Source: Synechococcus sp. M44_DOE_062 (GTDB lineage: Bacteria; Cyanobacteriota; Cyanobacteriia; Thermostichales; Thermostichaceae). Taken from it: a stretch of DNA of 64,000 nucleotides. Below are positions 47,517-58,487 of the stretch, piece after piece. Numbering within the stretch: the stretch's first letter is position 1; the number at the start of each line of letters is the position of its first letter. The position numbers were made by a program, and so were the translations under genes. The notes beneath the pieces were generated by a model. That model was not told the DNA's origin and ran no database searches. It worked only from the letters and a program-made list of their open reading frames with translations. The stretch is taken from assembly GCA_015295985.1 (NCBI GenBank), contig DVDX01000024.1, positions 1-64,000 of the forward strand. The letters run 5' to 3'.

Positions 47517-49064
47517 TTGGCCGAACGCGGCTATAAAGCTCGTCTAGATCTGCATCGTTTGTGGGTGCTCTTGGCCTGTTTTGGGGATGGCCTTTGTATT
47601 TGGTTGGCCTTTGGGGCAGGCTACTGGCTGCGCAGCTTGCGTCCTCATCAGCTCTTGCCTTGGGATGTCTACGCGGCTTTGGGATTGTTGACTGCCCTCA
47701 GCTATTGGGGCATTCAGGCGGGCTTGGGCGGATACGGCGAGTCGAAGCGCTTGTCTCGCTTTGAGGAATGGGCCAGTTTGCTGGTGGGGCTGGGATTGAC
47801 TTTTGGTTTGGTGCTGGCAGGGGCCTTTTTTGTTCGCTCGGTTTCTTTGTCGCGGTTGGTGGTGGGCTACGCCGGCTTGTTGGCCCTGCTGAGTTTGACT
47901 TTGATACGGGTGGGATTGCGGCTGGGTATAGGCTGGTTGTGCTCCAAGGGCTACGGTCGGCGGCGGGTCATCTGGGTGGGATCCCAGTCGGTGTTGGCAG
48001 AAGTGTTGGAGCGGTTGGAGCGATCCCCGCAGTTGGGCTTCCAGGTAGTCGCCTGGGCAGGTTTAGAGCAAGGCTCTTGCGGGGAAGATCTCCCGTCCCA
48101 AGATGGGGATCCTCGGCCAGACTCATATCCAGTACTGAACACCGCCCGCCCTACCTCTGACGGGGTTAAGTCTGCCGCCGGGACTCCGCCAGGAACCCTC
48201 TCCGGCTGGTGCAGTCAGCCTGAACCTTCCTGGTCAGCTCTTGAGCGGCTGGATCTGGCCCATTTGATTGCCTATCTGCAAGCGCATCCAGAAGTGCAAG
48301 AGGTGTGGTTTGGGCAGCCGGAGCTGGCAACTGCTCCTCTGTTGCTCAGTTTGCAAGCGCTGTCGGTGCAGGTGCGCTTGGTGCCGGATATCCTGGGTTT
48401 TTTGACGGTGAACTTCAGCCTGCAGTCTCTCGACGGGATCCCTCTGCTAACTTTGCGCCAACCCCCTCTGCGCTATACCCACAACCGTTGTATCAAACGG
48501 GCCATCGATATTCTCGGTGCCTCTCTAGGGCTTGTGTTACTGAGCCCTCTGTTGCTGTTTATTGCTCTGTTGGTAGCCTGCACCAGCCCTGGCCCCATCT
48601 TGTATTGGCAGGAGCGGGTGAGCTTGGATGGCCGCCGCTTTTGGATTGCCAAGTTCCGCACCATGCGGGTGGATGCCGAGGGATCCGACCGGCCCGGCTG
48701 GACTCGCCCTGGGGATCCACGGCGGACGGCGGTGGGGGCCTTTTTGCGCCGCGCCAACTTGGATGAGCTGCCCCAACTGTGGAACGTGTTGAAGGGAGAA
48801 ATGAGCTTGGTGGGGCCTCGCCCGGAGCGGCCCTATTTTGTGGAGCAATTTAGCCAGGAGATCCCCAAGTATCCTGATCGGCATTTGGTGAAAAGCGGCC
48901 TAACCGGCTGGGCCCAGATCCACGGCCTACGGGGGGATACCAGCATTGCCCGCCGCACCCAGTATGATCTCTATTACGTGCAAAACTGGTCGTTGTGGCT
49001 GGATCTGCGCATCTTGGCCATCACCTTCTGGCAAGGGATCCGCGGACGGCTGGCCGGATACTAG
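47517..49064 (+). CDS. Polyprenyl-phosphate sugar-1-phosphate transferase (WbaP/EpsE type)
   Basis: This 515-residue membrane enzyme transfers a sugar-1-phosphate to undecaprenyl phosphate to start exopolysaccharide or O-antigen synthesis. The N-terminal half has about four membrane segments, followed by a Rossmann-like segment. The C-terminal bacterial sugar transferase domain (about 320-515) contains KRAIDILGASLGLVLLSP, WQERVSLDGRRFWIAKFRTM, LDELPQLWNVLKGEMSLVGPRPE and GLTGWAQIHGLRGDT. The start is TTG at 47517 with AAGGAG ending 7-8 bases upstream, which supports it. A Pro/Ser-rich insert lies at about 190-240. purC follows after 10 bases. Confidence 0.88.
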   Translation: MAERGYKARLDLHRLWVLLACFGDGLCIWLAFGAGYWLRSLRPHQLLPWDVYAALGLLTALSYWGIQAGLGGYGESKRLSRFEEWASLLVGLGLTFGLVLAGAFFVRSVSLSRLVVGYAGLLALLSLTLIRVGLRLGIGWLCSKGYGRRRVIWVGSQSVLAEVLERLERSPQLGFQVVAWAGLEQGSCGEDLPSQDGDPRPDSYPVLNTARPTSDGVKSAAGTPPGTLSGWCSQPEPSWSALERLDLAHLIAYLQAHPEVQEVWFGQPELATAPLLLSLQALSVQVRLVPDILGFLTVNFSLQSLDGIPLLTLRQPPLRYTHNRCIKRAIDILGASLGLVLLSPLLLFIALLVACTSPGPILYWQERVSLDGRRFWIAKFRTMRVDAEGSDRPGWTRPGDPRRTAVGAFLRRANLDELPQLWNVLKGEMSLVGPRPERPYFVEQFSQEIPKYPDRHLVKSGLTGWAQIHGLRGDTSIARRTQYDLYYVQNWSLWLDLRILAITFWQGIRGRLAGY

Positions 49065-49074
49065 GGGTTAGCGT

Positions 49075-49842
49075 ATGCCACTTTCCCCCCAAGAGCTGCT
49101 CTACGAGGGCAAGGCCAAGCGCATCTATCGCACTGCCGATCCCCAGGTTTATCTTTGCCAATACAAAGACAACGCCACGGCCTTCAACGCCCAAAAGCGG
49201 GGATCCATCGCCGGCAAGGGAGAGGTGAATTGCACCGTCTCCAGCCATGTGTTGGCCTACCTGGCGCAGCAAGGGATCCCCAACCATTTCTTGGCCCAAA
49301 CTGGCCCCACCGAGATGCAGGTGCGAGCCTTGCACATCCTGCCTTTGGAAGTGGTGGTGCGCAACCGCACAGCGGGCAGCCTCTGCCGACGGCTGGGCCT
49401 AGAGCAGGGCCTTCCCATCGAGCCGCCGCTGGTGGAGTTCTATTACAAAAACGATGCCTTGGGGGATCCCTTGGTGACCCCAGATCACATCCGCCTATTG
49501 CAGTTGGCCACGCCGGAGCAGGTGGAGCGCTTGGGATCCCTGGCTTTGGCCATTAACCATCATCTGCAGGCCTTCTGGAGAAGCTGCCGCCTGGAGTTGG
49601 TGGACTTTAAGCTGGAGTTTGGCCTAGATGAGAGGGGAGAGATCCTGCTGGCCGACGAGATTAGCCCCGATACCTGCCGTCTTTGGGATCTGGGGGGATC
49701 CGAGCCACGGGTGCTGGACAAGGATCTCTTTCGCTTTGATCTGGGGGATCCGGTGGCTGGCTATCAAGAGGTGCTGCAGCGAGTGCTTCAGGCAGTGGGA
49801 TCCCAATCCCCTCTCTCCCTTTGGGAGAAGGGCCAAGACTGA
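49075..49842 (+). CDS. purC: Phosphoribosylaminoimidazole-succinocarboxamide synthase
   Basis: SAICAR synthase of purine biosynthesis, 255 residues. Typical motifs are ELLYEGKAKRIYRT, DNATAFNAQKRGSIAGKGEVN, QVRALHILPLEVVVRNRTAGSL, VDFKLEFGLDERGEILLADEISPDTCRLWDL and DKDLFRFDLGDPVAGYQEV. Length and start are normal. It lies 10 bases after the sugar transferase and 72 bases before the DUF2157 gene, likely in one transcript. Confidence 0.95.
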   Translation: MPLSPQELLYEGKAKRIYRTADPQVYLCQYKDNATAFNAQKRGSIAGKGEVNCTVSSHVLAYLAQQGIPNHFLAQTGPTEMQVRALHILPLEVVVRNRTAGSLCRRLGLEQGLPIEPPLVEFYYKNDALGDPLVTPDHIRLLQLATPEQVERLGSLALAINHHLQAFWRSCRLELVDFKLEFGLDERGEILLADEISPDTCRLWDLGGSEPRVLDKDLFRFDLGDPVAGYQEVLQRVLQAVGSQSPLSLWEKGQD

Positions 49843-49913
49843 GGGCTTACAATCGCGTTAGCAATCCCACTCACTCAACGCCCAAACTCCCTCTCCCTTG
49901 TCGGGATCCCGCC

Positions 49914-51365
49914 ATGACCTCCCCCCGCCCCCCCTACCCCAGTGAGCGTTTCCGCCGCCAACTGGCCGACCTGCTGAACACCTGGGTGGAGCAGGGGTTG
50001 ATCGAACCTGCCCAACGGGATCGCCTGCGGGAGTATTACCAACTGGAGAGTTTACAGCGCTCAGCCGAGGGGCGATTTGCCCTGGTGCTGCTGCTGCTGG
50101 GCGCAGTTCTGGTGGGCCTAGGGGTAATCTCCTTTGTGGCGGCCAACTGGGCTGCCATTCCCCGCTGGGTAAGAGCCTGGGGGTGCTTGGCCCTCATGGT
50201 AGGGCTGCAGGTGGCCGGCTTCCAGGTTTGGCAGCAGGGATCCCGACGGCTAGGCAGCGCCTTGCTGATAGCCGGTGAGCTGACCCTGGGAGCCTGTATT
50301 GGCCTGATGGCGCAGTGGGTTCAGCTTGGGGGATCCGCGGCAGGCTTGTTTTGGGCCTGGGGGATGGGCAGTTTGGCCATGGCCTACAGCTTGCGTCACA
50401 GCCCCAGCGGTGTACTGGCCTGCGTTCTGCTGGGCTCGGGGATGGTAGCCGACTTGGTGGATTGGGGGCCTGTCAACTTCCTCCATCTCTACCCTTGGTT
50501 GACCTTGGGCCTGCTGGTTCCTCTGGCCTATTGGTGTTGTTCTCGCTGGGTTTTTGCCCTAGCTCTGGTGAACTTTGGCCTGGCGATGCAAGGGTTGGCC
50601 AGCCGTTTGGGCAGCTTTTTCCCAAGGTCGCTCCTTTGGCATCTGCTTGGTGTCGCGGTTGTGTAGGGGCTGGCTCTCTGGCACCAACGCCATGAGCCTT
50701 GGCTAAGGCGGGTTTTAACTGGGGGAAGGGATCTGGAAGAGCTTCCTGGCGAGCTGGAGCAAGGCTTGGATTTGGCCCCAACGGCCCAGAACTTGGCTCT
50801 GCTGGGGCTGGGTGTCCTGCTCTATGTCTGGAGCTTCTGGCAAATTTGGGACGATCTTCCTGCCGATCCCCTCTGGGACGCTGGGGATCCCTGGGCTAAT
50901 TTGTCGGCAGTGGGGTTGCTGCTCTTGGCGGGCTGGGGCTGGTGGCAGGGTTGGCAAGAGAAGGGATCCCAGTCGATTGGGGTTTGGCTCGAGGATGCCA
51001 CCGTTTTGGTCTCTCTGCTTGGCTTAGGGCTTCTGGTGGGGGCGAGCAGCCTCCTCCCCTCCAACTCGACGGCTGGGCTGGCCTTGGCCTTCTTTGCCCC
51101 CTGGATAGTGACCCTGCTGTTGCTGGGGCTGTCGGCAGTGCTCTGCTGGGAAGGGCTGCAGCAGGGGCGGCGAGGACGCTTCTGGCAGGGACTGTTGGGG
51201 TTGACCTTGGTGGTGCTGACCCGCTTTTTCGAGTACCCGACCGGCCTCTTGGTCAAGTCAGCGGTGTTAGTGGTCTGTGGGATCGGGGTGATCTGGATTG
51301 GGCTGAAGTTTGAGCGGCGGCAGAGCAGATCCCTTCCCTCAGCGCAGCAGACTGCGAGGAGCTAG
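49914..51365 (+). pseudogene. DUF2157 membrane protein interrupted by an in-frame TAG
   Basis: A long membrane protein of the DUF2157 type, with an N-terminal soluble region (LADLLNTWVEQGLIEPAQRDRLREYYQ) followed by many hydrophobic segments. The frame stops at TAG 50664-50666 after 250 residues, yet continues without another stop in the same frame to 51365, with membrane segments (LGLGVLLYVWSFWQIWDDLP and later) as in the family, for 483 residues in total. The stop is thus a single nonsense change (for example TGG or CAG to TAG) rather than a frameshift. It may be a pseudogene, a recent mutation, a sequencing error or a suppressed stop. The second half lacks a strong start of its own. Confidence 0.7.
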
Positions 51366-51374
51366 GGAGCTAAC

Positions 51375-52361
51375 CTAACGGCGGGCCTGGGCAAAAATGG
51401 CCTGCAAAATCTCGTCGGCCCCCTGCCGTTTTAGCTTTTCTGCCAAAGCTACCCCCACCGCTTCCGGGTCGGCTACGGATCCCGTTTGGCTGTCGCGGAT
51501 GAGCCGCCGGCCATCCAGCTCGGCCACCATACCGGTTAGGTGCAGCTCCTCCCCTTGGACTTGGCTGTGAACGCCAATGGGCACCTGACACCCTCCCTCC
51601 AAAGCCCGCAAGAAGGCTCGCTCGGCCAAACAGCGCGCCGTCGCTTCCGCATCCGCCAAGGGTCGCACCAAATCGAGGATGCGCTCATCCCCCTGCCGGC
51701 ACTCGATTCCCAGGGATCCCTGCCCAACTGCATACAAAGACACGCTGGGATCCAGCACCTCGTGGATCCGGTCGGCTTTGCCCAGGCGCTTCAACCCGGC
51801 CACTGCCAAAATAAGGCCGTCGTACTCTCCCCTCTCCAGCTTGGCCAAGCGGGTGTTGAGGTTGCCCCGCACATCCTTAAACCGTAAGTGGGGAAAGGCA
51901 TGGCGCAGTTGGGCCAGCCGCCGCAGCGATGAAGTGCCAATCACCGTCCCTTCGGGCAAGGTGGCCAGTCGGTAATCCTGGAACTTTTCCCCCACCACCA
52001 AAGCATCCAAGGGATCCTCCCGCCGCGTAATCGCCCCCAACACCAAGCCCTCCGGCAAGCGGGTGGGTAGGTCTTTAAGGCTGTGTACCGCCAAGTCGCT
52101 GCTGCCGTTGAGCAGGCTAACTTCCAATTCCTTGGTAAAGAGACCTTTGTCCCCAATTTTGGCCAGGGCTACATCCAGGATGATGTCTCCTTGGGTGGAA
52201 AGGGTGTTGAGCTCCAGGGGTAATCCCGGATGGTGTTCTTGCAACTGACCCATCACCCACTGGGTCTGCACCAAAGCCAACTCGCTTTTTCGAGAGGCAA
52301 TCCGCACCGGCTCGGTGATCCCAGCAGAGGGCTTGGAAGGGGTCGAGGCCCGTTTGCTCAT
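51375..52361 (-). CDS. hemC: Porphobilinogen deaminase
   Basis: Hydroxymethylbilane synthase joins four porphobilinogens on the way to heme and chlorophyll. The 328-residue protein begins [17 protein letters not shown]. It has [54 protein letters not shown] and, at the dipyrromethane cofactor cysteine, [13 protein letters not shown]. Length and start are normal. It converges with the DUF2157 gene, with 9 bases between stops. Confidence 0.96.
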   Translation of the reverse strand: MSKRASTPSKPSAGITEPVRIASRKSELALVQTQWVMGQLQEHHPGLPLELNTLSTQGDIILDVALAKIGDKGLFTKELEVSLLNGSSDLAVHSLKDLPTRLPEGLVLGAITRREDPLDALVVGEKFQDYRLATLPEGTVIGTSSLRRLAQLRHAFPHLRFKDVRGNLNTRLAKLERGEYDGLILAVAGLKRLGKADRIHEVLDPSVSLYAVGQGSLGIECRQGDERILDLVRPLADAEATARCLAERAFLRALEGGCQVPIGVHSQVQGEELHLTGMVAELDGRRLIRDSQTGSVADPEAVGVALAEKLKRQGADEILQAIFAQARR

Positions 52362-52540
52362 GGCTGCCGCAAAAAAAGGACACCGTCTCTCACGCTAGCT
52401 GAATCTGTGCCAGGGCAAGGCGGCGCCCTTCAAGATCCTTAACCAAAATCGCAGTTTCCCGAAATCAAGACTTTACCAAAAAACTGGGTCTAAAGCCCCG
52501 CCCTGAGGCCTACAGCCCGCTGACGCGACTAGGGCGGCTT

Positions 52541-52823
52541 TGTGTTATATTGTATGCAGCGGTAGGGTAGTCAACCGCTCTAAAAACCCAACAGTCTCGC
52601 GACTGGATTCAACCCAACAAGTTTTGTGGTTGGTGGTTGTTTTTCGCAACGGTACCTTAGGGCATAAGGGAACCGCCTCGCATTCGCGTCAGCGGCGCGG
52701 AGCGCTAGAGGGAACGCCTGGGGAGATAAGCACCGCTGTCGTAGAGGGGCAACCCGACACGGTAAGTGCTGTCGCAGAACCAGGAACAAGAATCCACTGC
52801 CTTTAGGCAGGGGAGTATGTCAA
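52541..52823 (+). mobile_element. IS200/IS605-like remnant with terminal hairpins
   Basis: The 3' end has a hairpin CTGCC-TTTA-GGCAG (52797-52810) followed by GGGAGTATGTCAA, which closely resembles the right end of cyanobacterial IS200/IS605 (tnpB) elements. The 5' end has a second hairpin, AGCGGT / ACCGCT (52558-52563, 52574-52579), after TTATATTG. In between, one frame reads AEPGTRIHCL just before the right-end hairpin, similar to the C-terminus of TnpB proteins, but no full tnpB is present. It looks like a short non-autonomous derivative or decayed copy, possibly still making an omega-like RNA. The family assignment is from motif memory, not a search. Confidence 0.5.
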
Positions 52824-52987
52824 CGTAGGGATCCCAGTCGGTAGGATAAGTAGGTGGATTCTCCGGCTCGGCGGGGGAGAACTCGACCGGTCAATCTCCT
52901 CTTCCCCAATTCCAGAGCTTTTGAGGGAAGCCTTCTACAATGGGCACAAGCCCCTGGTTTGGTTGGTCGTCTGCCTGGATAGGTCTC

Positions 52988-53449
52988 ATGGAAGAAAACA
53001 ACGTCAGCAACGGCACTCAGTTACTGCTCAAGCGCAACATTCCCATCAAGGTGGTGGTCACACCCCTTTGGAAAAAGGAAATGCAGGAGCAATTGGAGCG
53101 GCAGATCGAAGCCACCGATGCTCAGATGCAACAACTGGAGTTTCAGGGCAAGCGGGCTATTGCTGAACTGGAGAAACAGAGTCCCAACCCCAACAGCCCC
53201 CAAGTGCTCCAGCAGGTGGAAGCGGTGAAAAGCCGCGTGAACGAGCAGAAGATCCGGCTCTTGGATCAGAAAAACCAATTGTTGCAGCAGATCAACCAAC
53301 TGACCACCCTGGAGCTCAACCAAGAAGTGCTTCAGGGTAACGTGGAGAGTTTCTTCCGAGTCCAAAAAGGAGACAACCTGATCCAGAAAATGCAGGTCGA
53401 GATCCTCCTGGAAGATGGGGTGATCAAAGAGATTCGTGGCAACCCATGA
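52988..53449 (+). CDS. YlqD family protein
   Basis: This 153-residue protein of unknown function shows an N-terminal beta-strand region (LLLKRNIPIKVVVTPLWK) and a long coiled coil (about 30-120, Gln and Glu rich). The C-terminal strand region QKGDNLIQKMQVEILLEDGVIKEI completes a layout that matches the YlqD family of Firmicutes and cyanobacteria. Start is ATG at 52988. It lies between the IS-like remnant and the GT2 gene. Confidence 0.75.
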   Translation: MEENNVSNGTQLLLKRNIPIKVVVTPLWKKEMQEQLERQIEATDAQMQQLEFQGKRAIAELEKQSPNPNSPQVLQQVEAVKSRVNEQKIRLLDQKNQLLQQINQLTTLELNQEVLQGNVESFFRVQKGDNLIQKMQVEILLEDGVIKEIRGNP

Positions 53450-53636
53450 ACTTCTTGCTCCCTTGCCCGAGAAGCGGCAGCCGGGATCCCCAATTTTTCT
53501 GGCCCGTAGACCCTCAAGAACTCCGTTCTGCCAGCACAATAGGTGACAATAAGTAACAGCCTCTTAACAGCCTTTGAGTTAACGCTCGGACAGGCTGGCG
53601 AGGTTGGGTAACGTTGTCGCCTGTGGGAGGATCCCC

Positions 53637-55115
53637 ATGTCTGAGTTCGTCTGGTCAGAGCCAGAGCCTCTTGAGGATCTTTGTCTTCCCGATTGGCTGC
53701 TCACCTCGGCCCAACGCCGCCGTCTCAGGGCTCTGCTGGTTCTGGCCATGGTGTGGGGGGTGGTCAGCCTGATGCATGTGGTGCCGACGGCTCGCTGGAT
53801 TACCGTTGGTTTGGCCACGTTCATGGTGATCCACATCAGTCGGTTGTTTCGCCTGCAACCGGTGGCCTCCCTACCCCCTCTGAGACTTCCTCCTGCCGAT
53901 GGGATCCGCCGGGATCCCGGGTTAACAGATGAAAACAATAACTCTGTTCTGCCGACGCAACTGGATGGGCAGGGCAGGCTTTCTGGGTTAAGCGGGGAGT
54001 GGGCTGGGCTAACCTTGCCCCGTGTGGCTGTGTTGATCCCGGCCAAGAATGAGAGCGCAGTGCTCCCACGGCTGTTGCACAGCTTGGCCCAGCTCCGTTA
54101 CCCCACCAGCCATCTGGAGCTGTGGGCCATCGACGACAACAGCAGCGATGCCACCCCTGAGGTTCTGCGGGAAGCCCAAAAGTGGATCCCTCATCTGCGG
54201 GTTTACCGGCGGCAGCCGGGGCGAGGGGGGGGTAAGTCTGGTGCTCTCAACGAGGTGCTGCCCTTGACCCAAGGGGAGATCATCCTGGTCTGCGATGCCG
54301 ATGCTGTGGTGCCCTCAGATTTTCTTGCCCGCACTCTGCCCTTGTTTGTTCAAGTGGGAAACCGGCGCAGCCGTTTTAGCAGACGGGCGGTAGGCGCTGT
54401 CCAGGTGCGCAAGGCCCTGAGCAACCCCAACGTCAACTTCTGGACTCTGGGGCAGGTGGCGGAAATGGCCTCCGATGCTTACTTCCAGCAGCAGCGCGTG
54501 GCCGTGAGGGGCATTGGCGAGTTACGTGGCAACGGCCAACTGGTGCGGCGAGATGTTTTGGAAAAGTGCGGCGGCTGGAACGAGGCTACCCTCACCGACG
54601 ACCTGGATCTCACCTTTAAGCTGCACCTGGCGGGCGTAGATATCGCCTTTCTGACAGAGCCGGCCATTGTCGAAGAAGGGGTCACCTCCTGGAAAAGTCT
54701 CTGGCACCAGCGCTGCCGCTGGGCGGAAGGGGGCTACCAGCGCTATCTCGACTACTGGCCAGGGATCCTCGGTCGCCGCATGGGGATGGCCAAAACGGTG
54801 GATCTCTGGGCCTTCTTTATTTCCCAGTACTTGCTGCCGATGGCCTTGGTTCCCGACACCCTCTGGGTGCTGTTGACGGGTCACTCGTCGGTGCTGCTCC
54901 CTTTGAACGCGCTGGTGATGGGCTGCTTGACGGTGGCCTTTTACCGGGGGCTACGCCAAGTGGAAGGTCTGCGCGGACCGCGACTTTGGTGGCACACCGC
55001 CCTGGGTTTGGTCTACATGCTCCACTGGCTGCCAGTTATGATCGCCACAACTGCCCGCATGTGTGTGCAGCCCAAGCGCTTGAAGTGGGTGAAAACTGTT
55101 CATCACGGCGCTTAA
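53637..55115 (+). CDS. GT2 glycosyltransferase, possibly monoglucosyldiacylglycerol synthase
   Basis: The 492-residue protein has two N-terminal membrane segments (about 33-70) and a GT2 catalytic domain with the motifs AVLIPAKNESAVLPRLL, AIDDNSSDAT, VCDADAVVPSDF, TDDLDLTFKLHLAG and QRCRWAEGGYQRYL, followed by three or four C-terminal membrane segments. The DDNSSD, DAD, ED/DD-L and QxxRW set is that of processive GT2 enzymes. Its size and layout resemble cyanobacterial beta-monoglucosyldiacylglycerol synthase (MgdA), which starts galactolipid synthesis; this is a resemblance, not proof, and other GT2 roles are possible. ATG at 53637 has GGGAGG 7 bases upstream. ilvC follows. Confidence 0.75.
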   Translation: MSEFVWSEPEPLEDLCLPDWLLTSAQRRRLRALLVLAMVWGVVSLMHVVPTARWITVGLATFMVIHISRLFRLQPVASLPPLRLPPADGIRRDPGLTDENNNSVLPTQLDGQGRLSGLSGEWAGLTLPRVAVLIPAKNESAVLPRLLHSLAQLRYPTSHLELWAIDDNSSDATPEVLREAQKWIPHLRVYRRQPGRGGGKSGALNEVLPLTQGEIILVCDADAVVPSDFLARTLPLFVQVGNRRSRFSRRAVGAVQVRKALSNPNVNFWTLGQVAEMASDAYFQQQRVAVRGIGELRGNGQLVRRDVLEKCGGWNEATLTDDLDLTFKLHLAGVDIAFLTEPAIVEEGVTSWKSLWHQRCRWAEGGYQRYLDYWPGILGRRMGMAKTVDLWAFFISQYLLPMALVPDTLWVLLTGHSSVLLPLNALVMGCLTVAFYRGLRQVEGLRGPRLWWHTALGLVYMLHWLPVMIATTARMCVQPKRLKWVKTVHHGA

Positions 55116-56171
<1,056 letters not shown>

Positions 56172-56204
56172 TCGGGTATCTGGAGCTGAGTGTAGGCCGT
56201 CTCT

Positions 56205-57512
56205 GTGCTGGATCTGAAGCTGCTACGGGATCGCCCTGAACAGGTGCGCCAAGCCCTGCAACATCGCCGGGCCACCGTCGATCTGGACGGCATCCTGCAG
56301 TTGGATCGGGAGCGGCGGCAGTTGGAGACCCGCAAGGGATCCCTGCAGGCCGAAAGCAACAGCCTCGGTAAAAAAGTCGGTGAGATTATCCGCCAGGGGG
56401 CCGATCCCCAAGGCCCCGAAGTGGTGGCCCTACGGCAGCGGGGGGTGGATCTCAAGGCCGAAATTGCCCAACTGGAGCAGCGAGAACGGGAGCTGGAAGA
56501 GGAGATTCGCGCTCGGCTGCTTACCCTGCCCAATTTGCCCCTGCCCAGTGTACCGGTTGGCCGAGATGAAACCGACAATGTAGAGGTGCGCCGCTGGGGT
56601 GAGGAGCTGAAACCCGCCCATCCTGTCCTTCCCCATGACGAGATTGCCGAAAAGCTGGGGTTACTGGAGATTGGCCGTGCGGTTAAAGTGGCCCAAAGCC
56701 GCTTTGTGGCTATGGTGGGGGCGGGCGCGGCCCTGGAGCGGGCCTTGATTGCCATGATGCTGGAGCGCCACATTGCAGCCGGCTACACCGAGGTGATCCC
56801 GCCCTTTTTGGTTAACAGCGCTGCTTTACAGGGGACGGGGCAGTTGCCCAAGTTTGCCGAAGATAGTTTTCGCTGTGCTGAAGATGACCTGTGGCTGATC
56901 CCGACGGCGGAAGTTCCCCTCACCAACCTGTACCGGGATGAGGTGATCCCTGCGGAGTCCCTCCCCCTCTACTTCTGTGCCCACACCCCTTGTTTTCGCC
57001 GCGAGGCGGGCAGCTATGGCCGCGACACCAAGGGGCTGATCCGGTTGCACCAGTTTCAAAAAGTGGAGCTGGTTAAGGTCACTCGCCCAGATCAATCGGA
57101 AGCTGAACACGAGAAGCTGGTACAGGATGCCGAGGCCATTTTACAGATGCTGGAGCTGCCCTACCGGGTGGTGGAGCTGTGTAGCGGCGATTTGGGCTTT
57201 GCGGCAGCCCGCTGCTTTGACCTGGAAGTGTGGTTCCCCTCCCAAAATCAGTACCGTGAGATCTCCAGTTGCTCCAACTGCTGGGACTTTCAGGCCCGCC
57301 GTGCCAACCTGCGCTACAAAGAAGCCGGCCAGAAAGGCACCCAGTTTGTCCACACCCTGAACGGCTCTGGCTTGGCGGTGGGGCGCTCTCTAGCTGCTCT
57401 GCTGGAAAATCACCAACAGCCGGATGGCTCAATTCGCATTCCCAAAGCGCTGCGCCCCTTTCTCAGTTCCCGGTTTCTCTCGGAAGACGGGATCCTCATT
57501 CCTGCTGTCTGA
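56205..57512 (+). CDS. serS: Serine--tRNA ligase
   Basis: This 435-residue class II synthetase has the start GTG at 56205 giving [18 protein letters not shown]. An N-terminal helical arm (about 27-110) is followed by the motifs [47 protein letters not shown] and [20 protein letters not shown] and [23 protein letters not shown], which are the class II motifs 1-3 of SerRS. Length is normal. Confidence 0.95.
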   Translation: MLDLKLLRDRPEQVRQALQHRRATVDLDGILQLDRERRQLETRKGSLQAESNSLGKKVGEIIRQGADPQGPEVVALRQRGVDLKAEIAQLEQRERELEEEIRARLLTLPNLPLPSVPVGRDETDNVEVRRWGEELKPAHPVLPHDEIAEKLGLLEIGRAVKVAQSRFVAMVGAGAALERALIAMMLERHIAAGYTEVIPPFLVNSAALQGTGQLPKFAEDSFRCAEDDLWLIPTAEVPLTNLYRDEVIPAESLPLYFCAHTPCFRREAGSYGRDTKGLIRLHQFQKVELVKVTRPDQSEAEHEKLVQDAEAILQMLELPYRVVELCSGDLGFAAARCFDLEVWFPSQNQYREISSCSNCWDFQARRANLRYKEAGQKGTQFVHTLNGSGLAVGRSLAALLENHQQPDGSIRIPKALRPFLSSRFLSEDGILIPAV

Positions 57513-57635
57513 TCTTGGATTGAGACGCTGCTACCCACCCAGGCGGAGGCGCTCATCTTTTCTGCTTGGAAATGAATGAGTTTGACCAGCTCCCTGCTCT
57601 AAAGGGTGAGGAGCCCTAACACTTCGCAGAGACTT

Positions 57636-57792
57636 TTCATCTGCAGTTAGGGTGAGACACCTGGGCTACTGTGTTGCTACGCAACGCTGCCGCGACCGCG
57701 CCAGCGGGACGGAGTCCTTGAAAAGCCTTCTGGCCTGGTGGATTCAATGTTCTAGGTTTTAGGTGTAGTGTCCTAGCTGGAATCGAAATGAC
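57636..57792 (-). mobile_element. MITE-like inverted-repeat element, copy 2
   Basis: Read on the minus strand, this matches the 15911-16018 element: GGTCATTTCGATTC and CTAGGACACT near the left end, GCCAGAAGGCT in the middle (57724-57734), and GTCTCACCCTAAC near the right end (57646-57658). The middle here contains an extra stretch with GTTGCGTAGCAAC- and GCGGCAGCG-type palindromic words, missing from copy 1. The right end is diverged (TTTTCATC in place of GTCATTTC). It lies after serS in a 322-base gap that otherwise shows no gene. Confidence 0.5.
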
Positions 57793-57834
57793 CCTAGTCT
57801 TCAAATCCAGTGTCCCGTCGGGCTACCCTTTCGC

Positions 57835-58239
57835 TCAAGATTTGCCCTTAATGCGATCCAACTCAGCTTGCAATTCGGCAATCTTCTGGCGTAGACGAGC
57901 CGCTTCCGAAAGTTCAATGGCCGTGCCTGACTCCCCCTCGGCATTGCTAATGTCGTCAATGGTGATCTTGCGGGGGCCAGCAGTTTGTCTGTCTTCCCCC
58001 TTGCGGTTGGCGTTGGCGGCAATGGCATCCATGTAAGCCCGCGCCTCTTCGGCGGTCATCGCCCCCCGCTCCACCAGTTCGTCCACTAAAGCTTGCACCT
58101 GCTTGCGCAACTCTATTAGACGGATACCTGCTTTGCCGGCCACCTTAGCAGCATTATCCGCCGCCACAGCGGCCAGACCCATGCCGAAGTAGAAGGCTTT
58201 TTGGGCCCAGTTGGCGAGGGGATTGTCTGTTTCGGACAT
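57835..58239 (-). CDS. Phasin-like small helical protein
   Basis: The 134-residue protein is largely helical: NPLANWAQKAFYFGMGLAAVAADN with a membrane-like stretch, then LIELRKQVQALVDELVERGAMTAEEARAYMD and a C-terminal coiled coil (AARLRQKIAELQAELDRI). It resembles the phasin-like or PHA-granule-associated helical proteins seen in cyanobacteria, but no firm family is assigned. The ATG at 58239 is used; an ATG four codons upstream is possible. It is downstream of the carboxysome operon on the same strand, about 250 bases after ccmO. Confidence 0.55.
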   Translation of the reverse strand: MSETDNPLANWAQKAFYFGMGLAAVAADNAAKVAGKAGIRLIELRKQVQALVDELVERGAMTAEEARAYMDAIAANANRKGEDRQTAGPRKITIDDISNAEGESGTAIELSEAARLRQKIAELQAELDRIKGKS

Positions 58240-58487
58240 AGTGTGATGCATTGCTAGGGCAAGGGAAAGAGAGGCTCGAAAGGGAGTGACCCAGCAGAGA
58301 GAGGTAGGGCTGCAAAGGGCGACCCGGGTTGACGCGCCTGCTCTGAGCATCCCGTGGTGCTGCTATCTTCCGATCCTGACACGGTTTGGGCGTCGGAGCT
58401 GCACGGACCCAGGTCTCTTAGTAGCCTAGCATTTTTCCGCTCTGCCCTGCTCGGCTTTCTTGGGCAACGGATGGGTTGCTCAGGGGG

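Noticed and set aside
50766-51365. Separate gene for the downstream half of the DUF2157 protein
   Set aside because: It is in the same frame as the upstream half with no stop in between except the TAG, and has no clear start of its own.
57790-57835. TTCGATTCC / TTCAAATCC words resembling tRNA T-loops around 57784-57810
   Set aside because: No acceptor, D or anticodon stems can be built around them.
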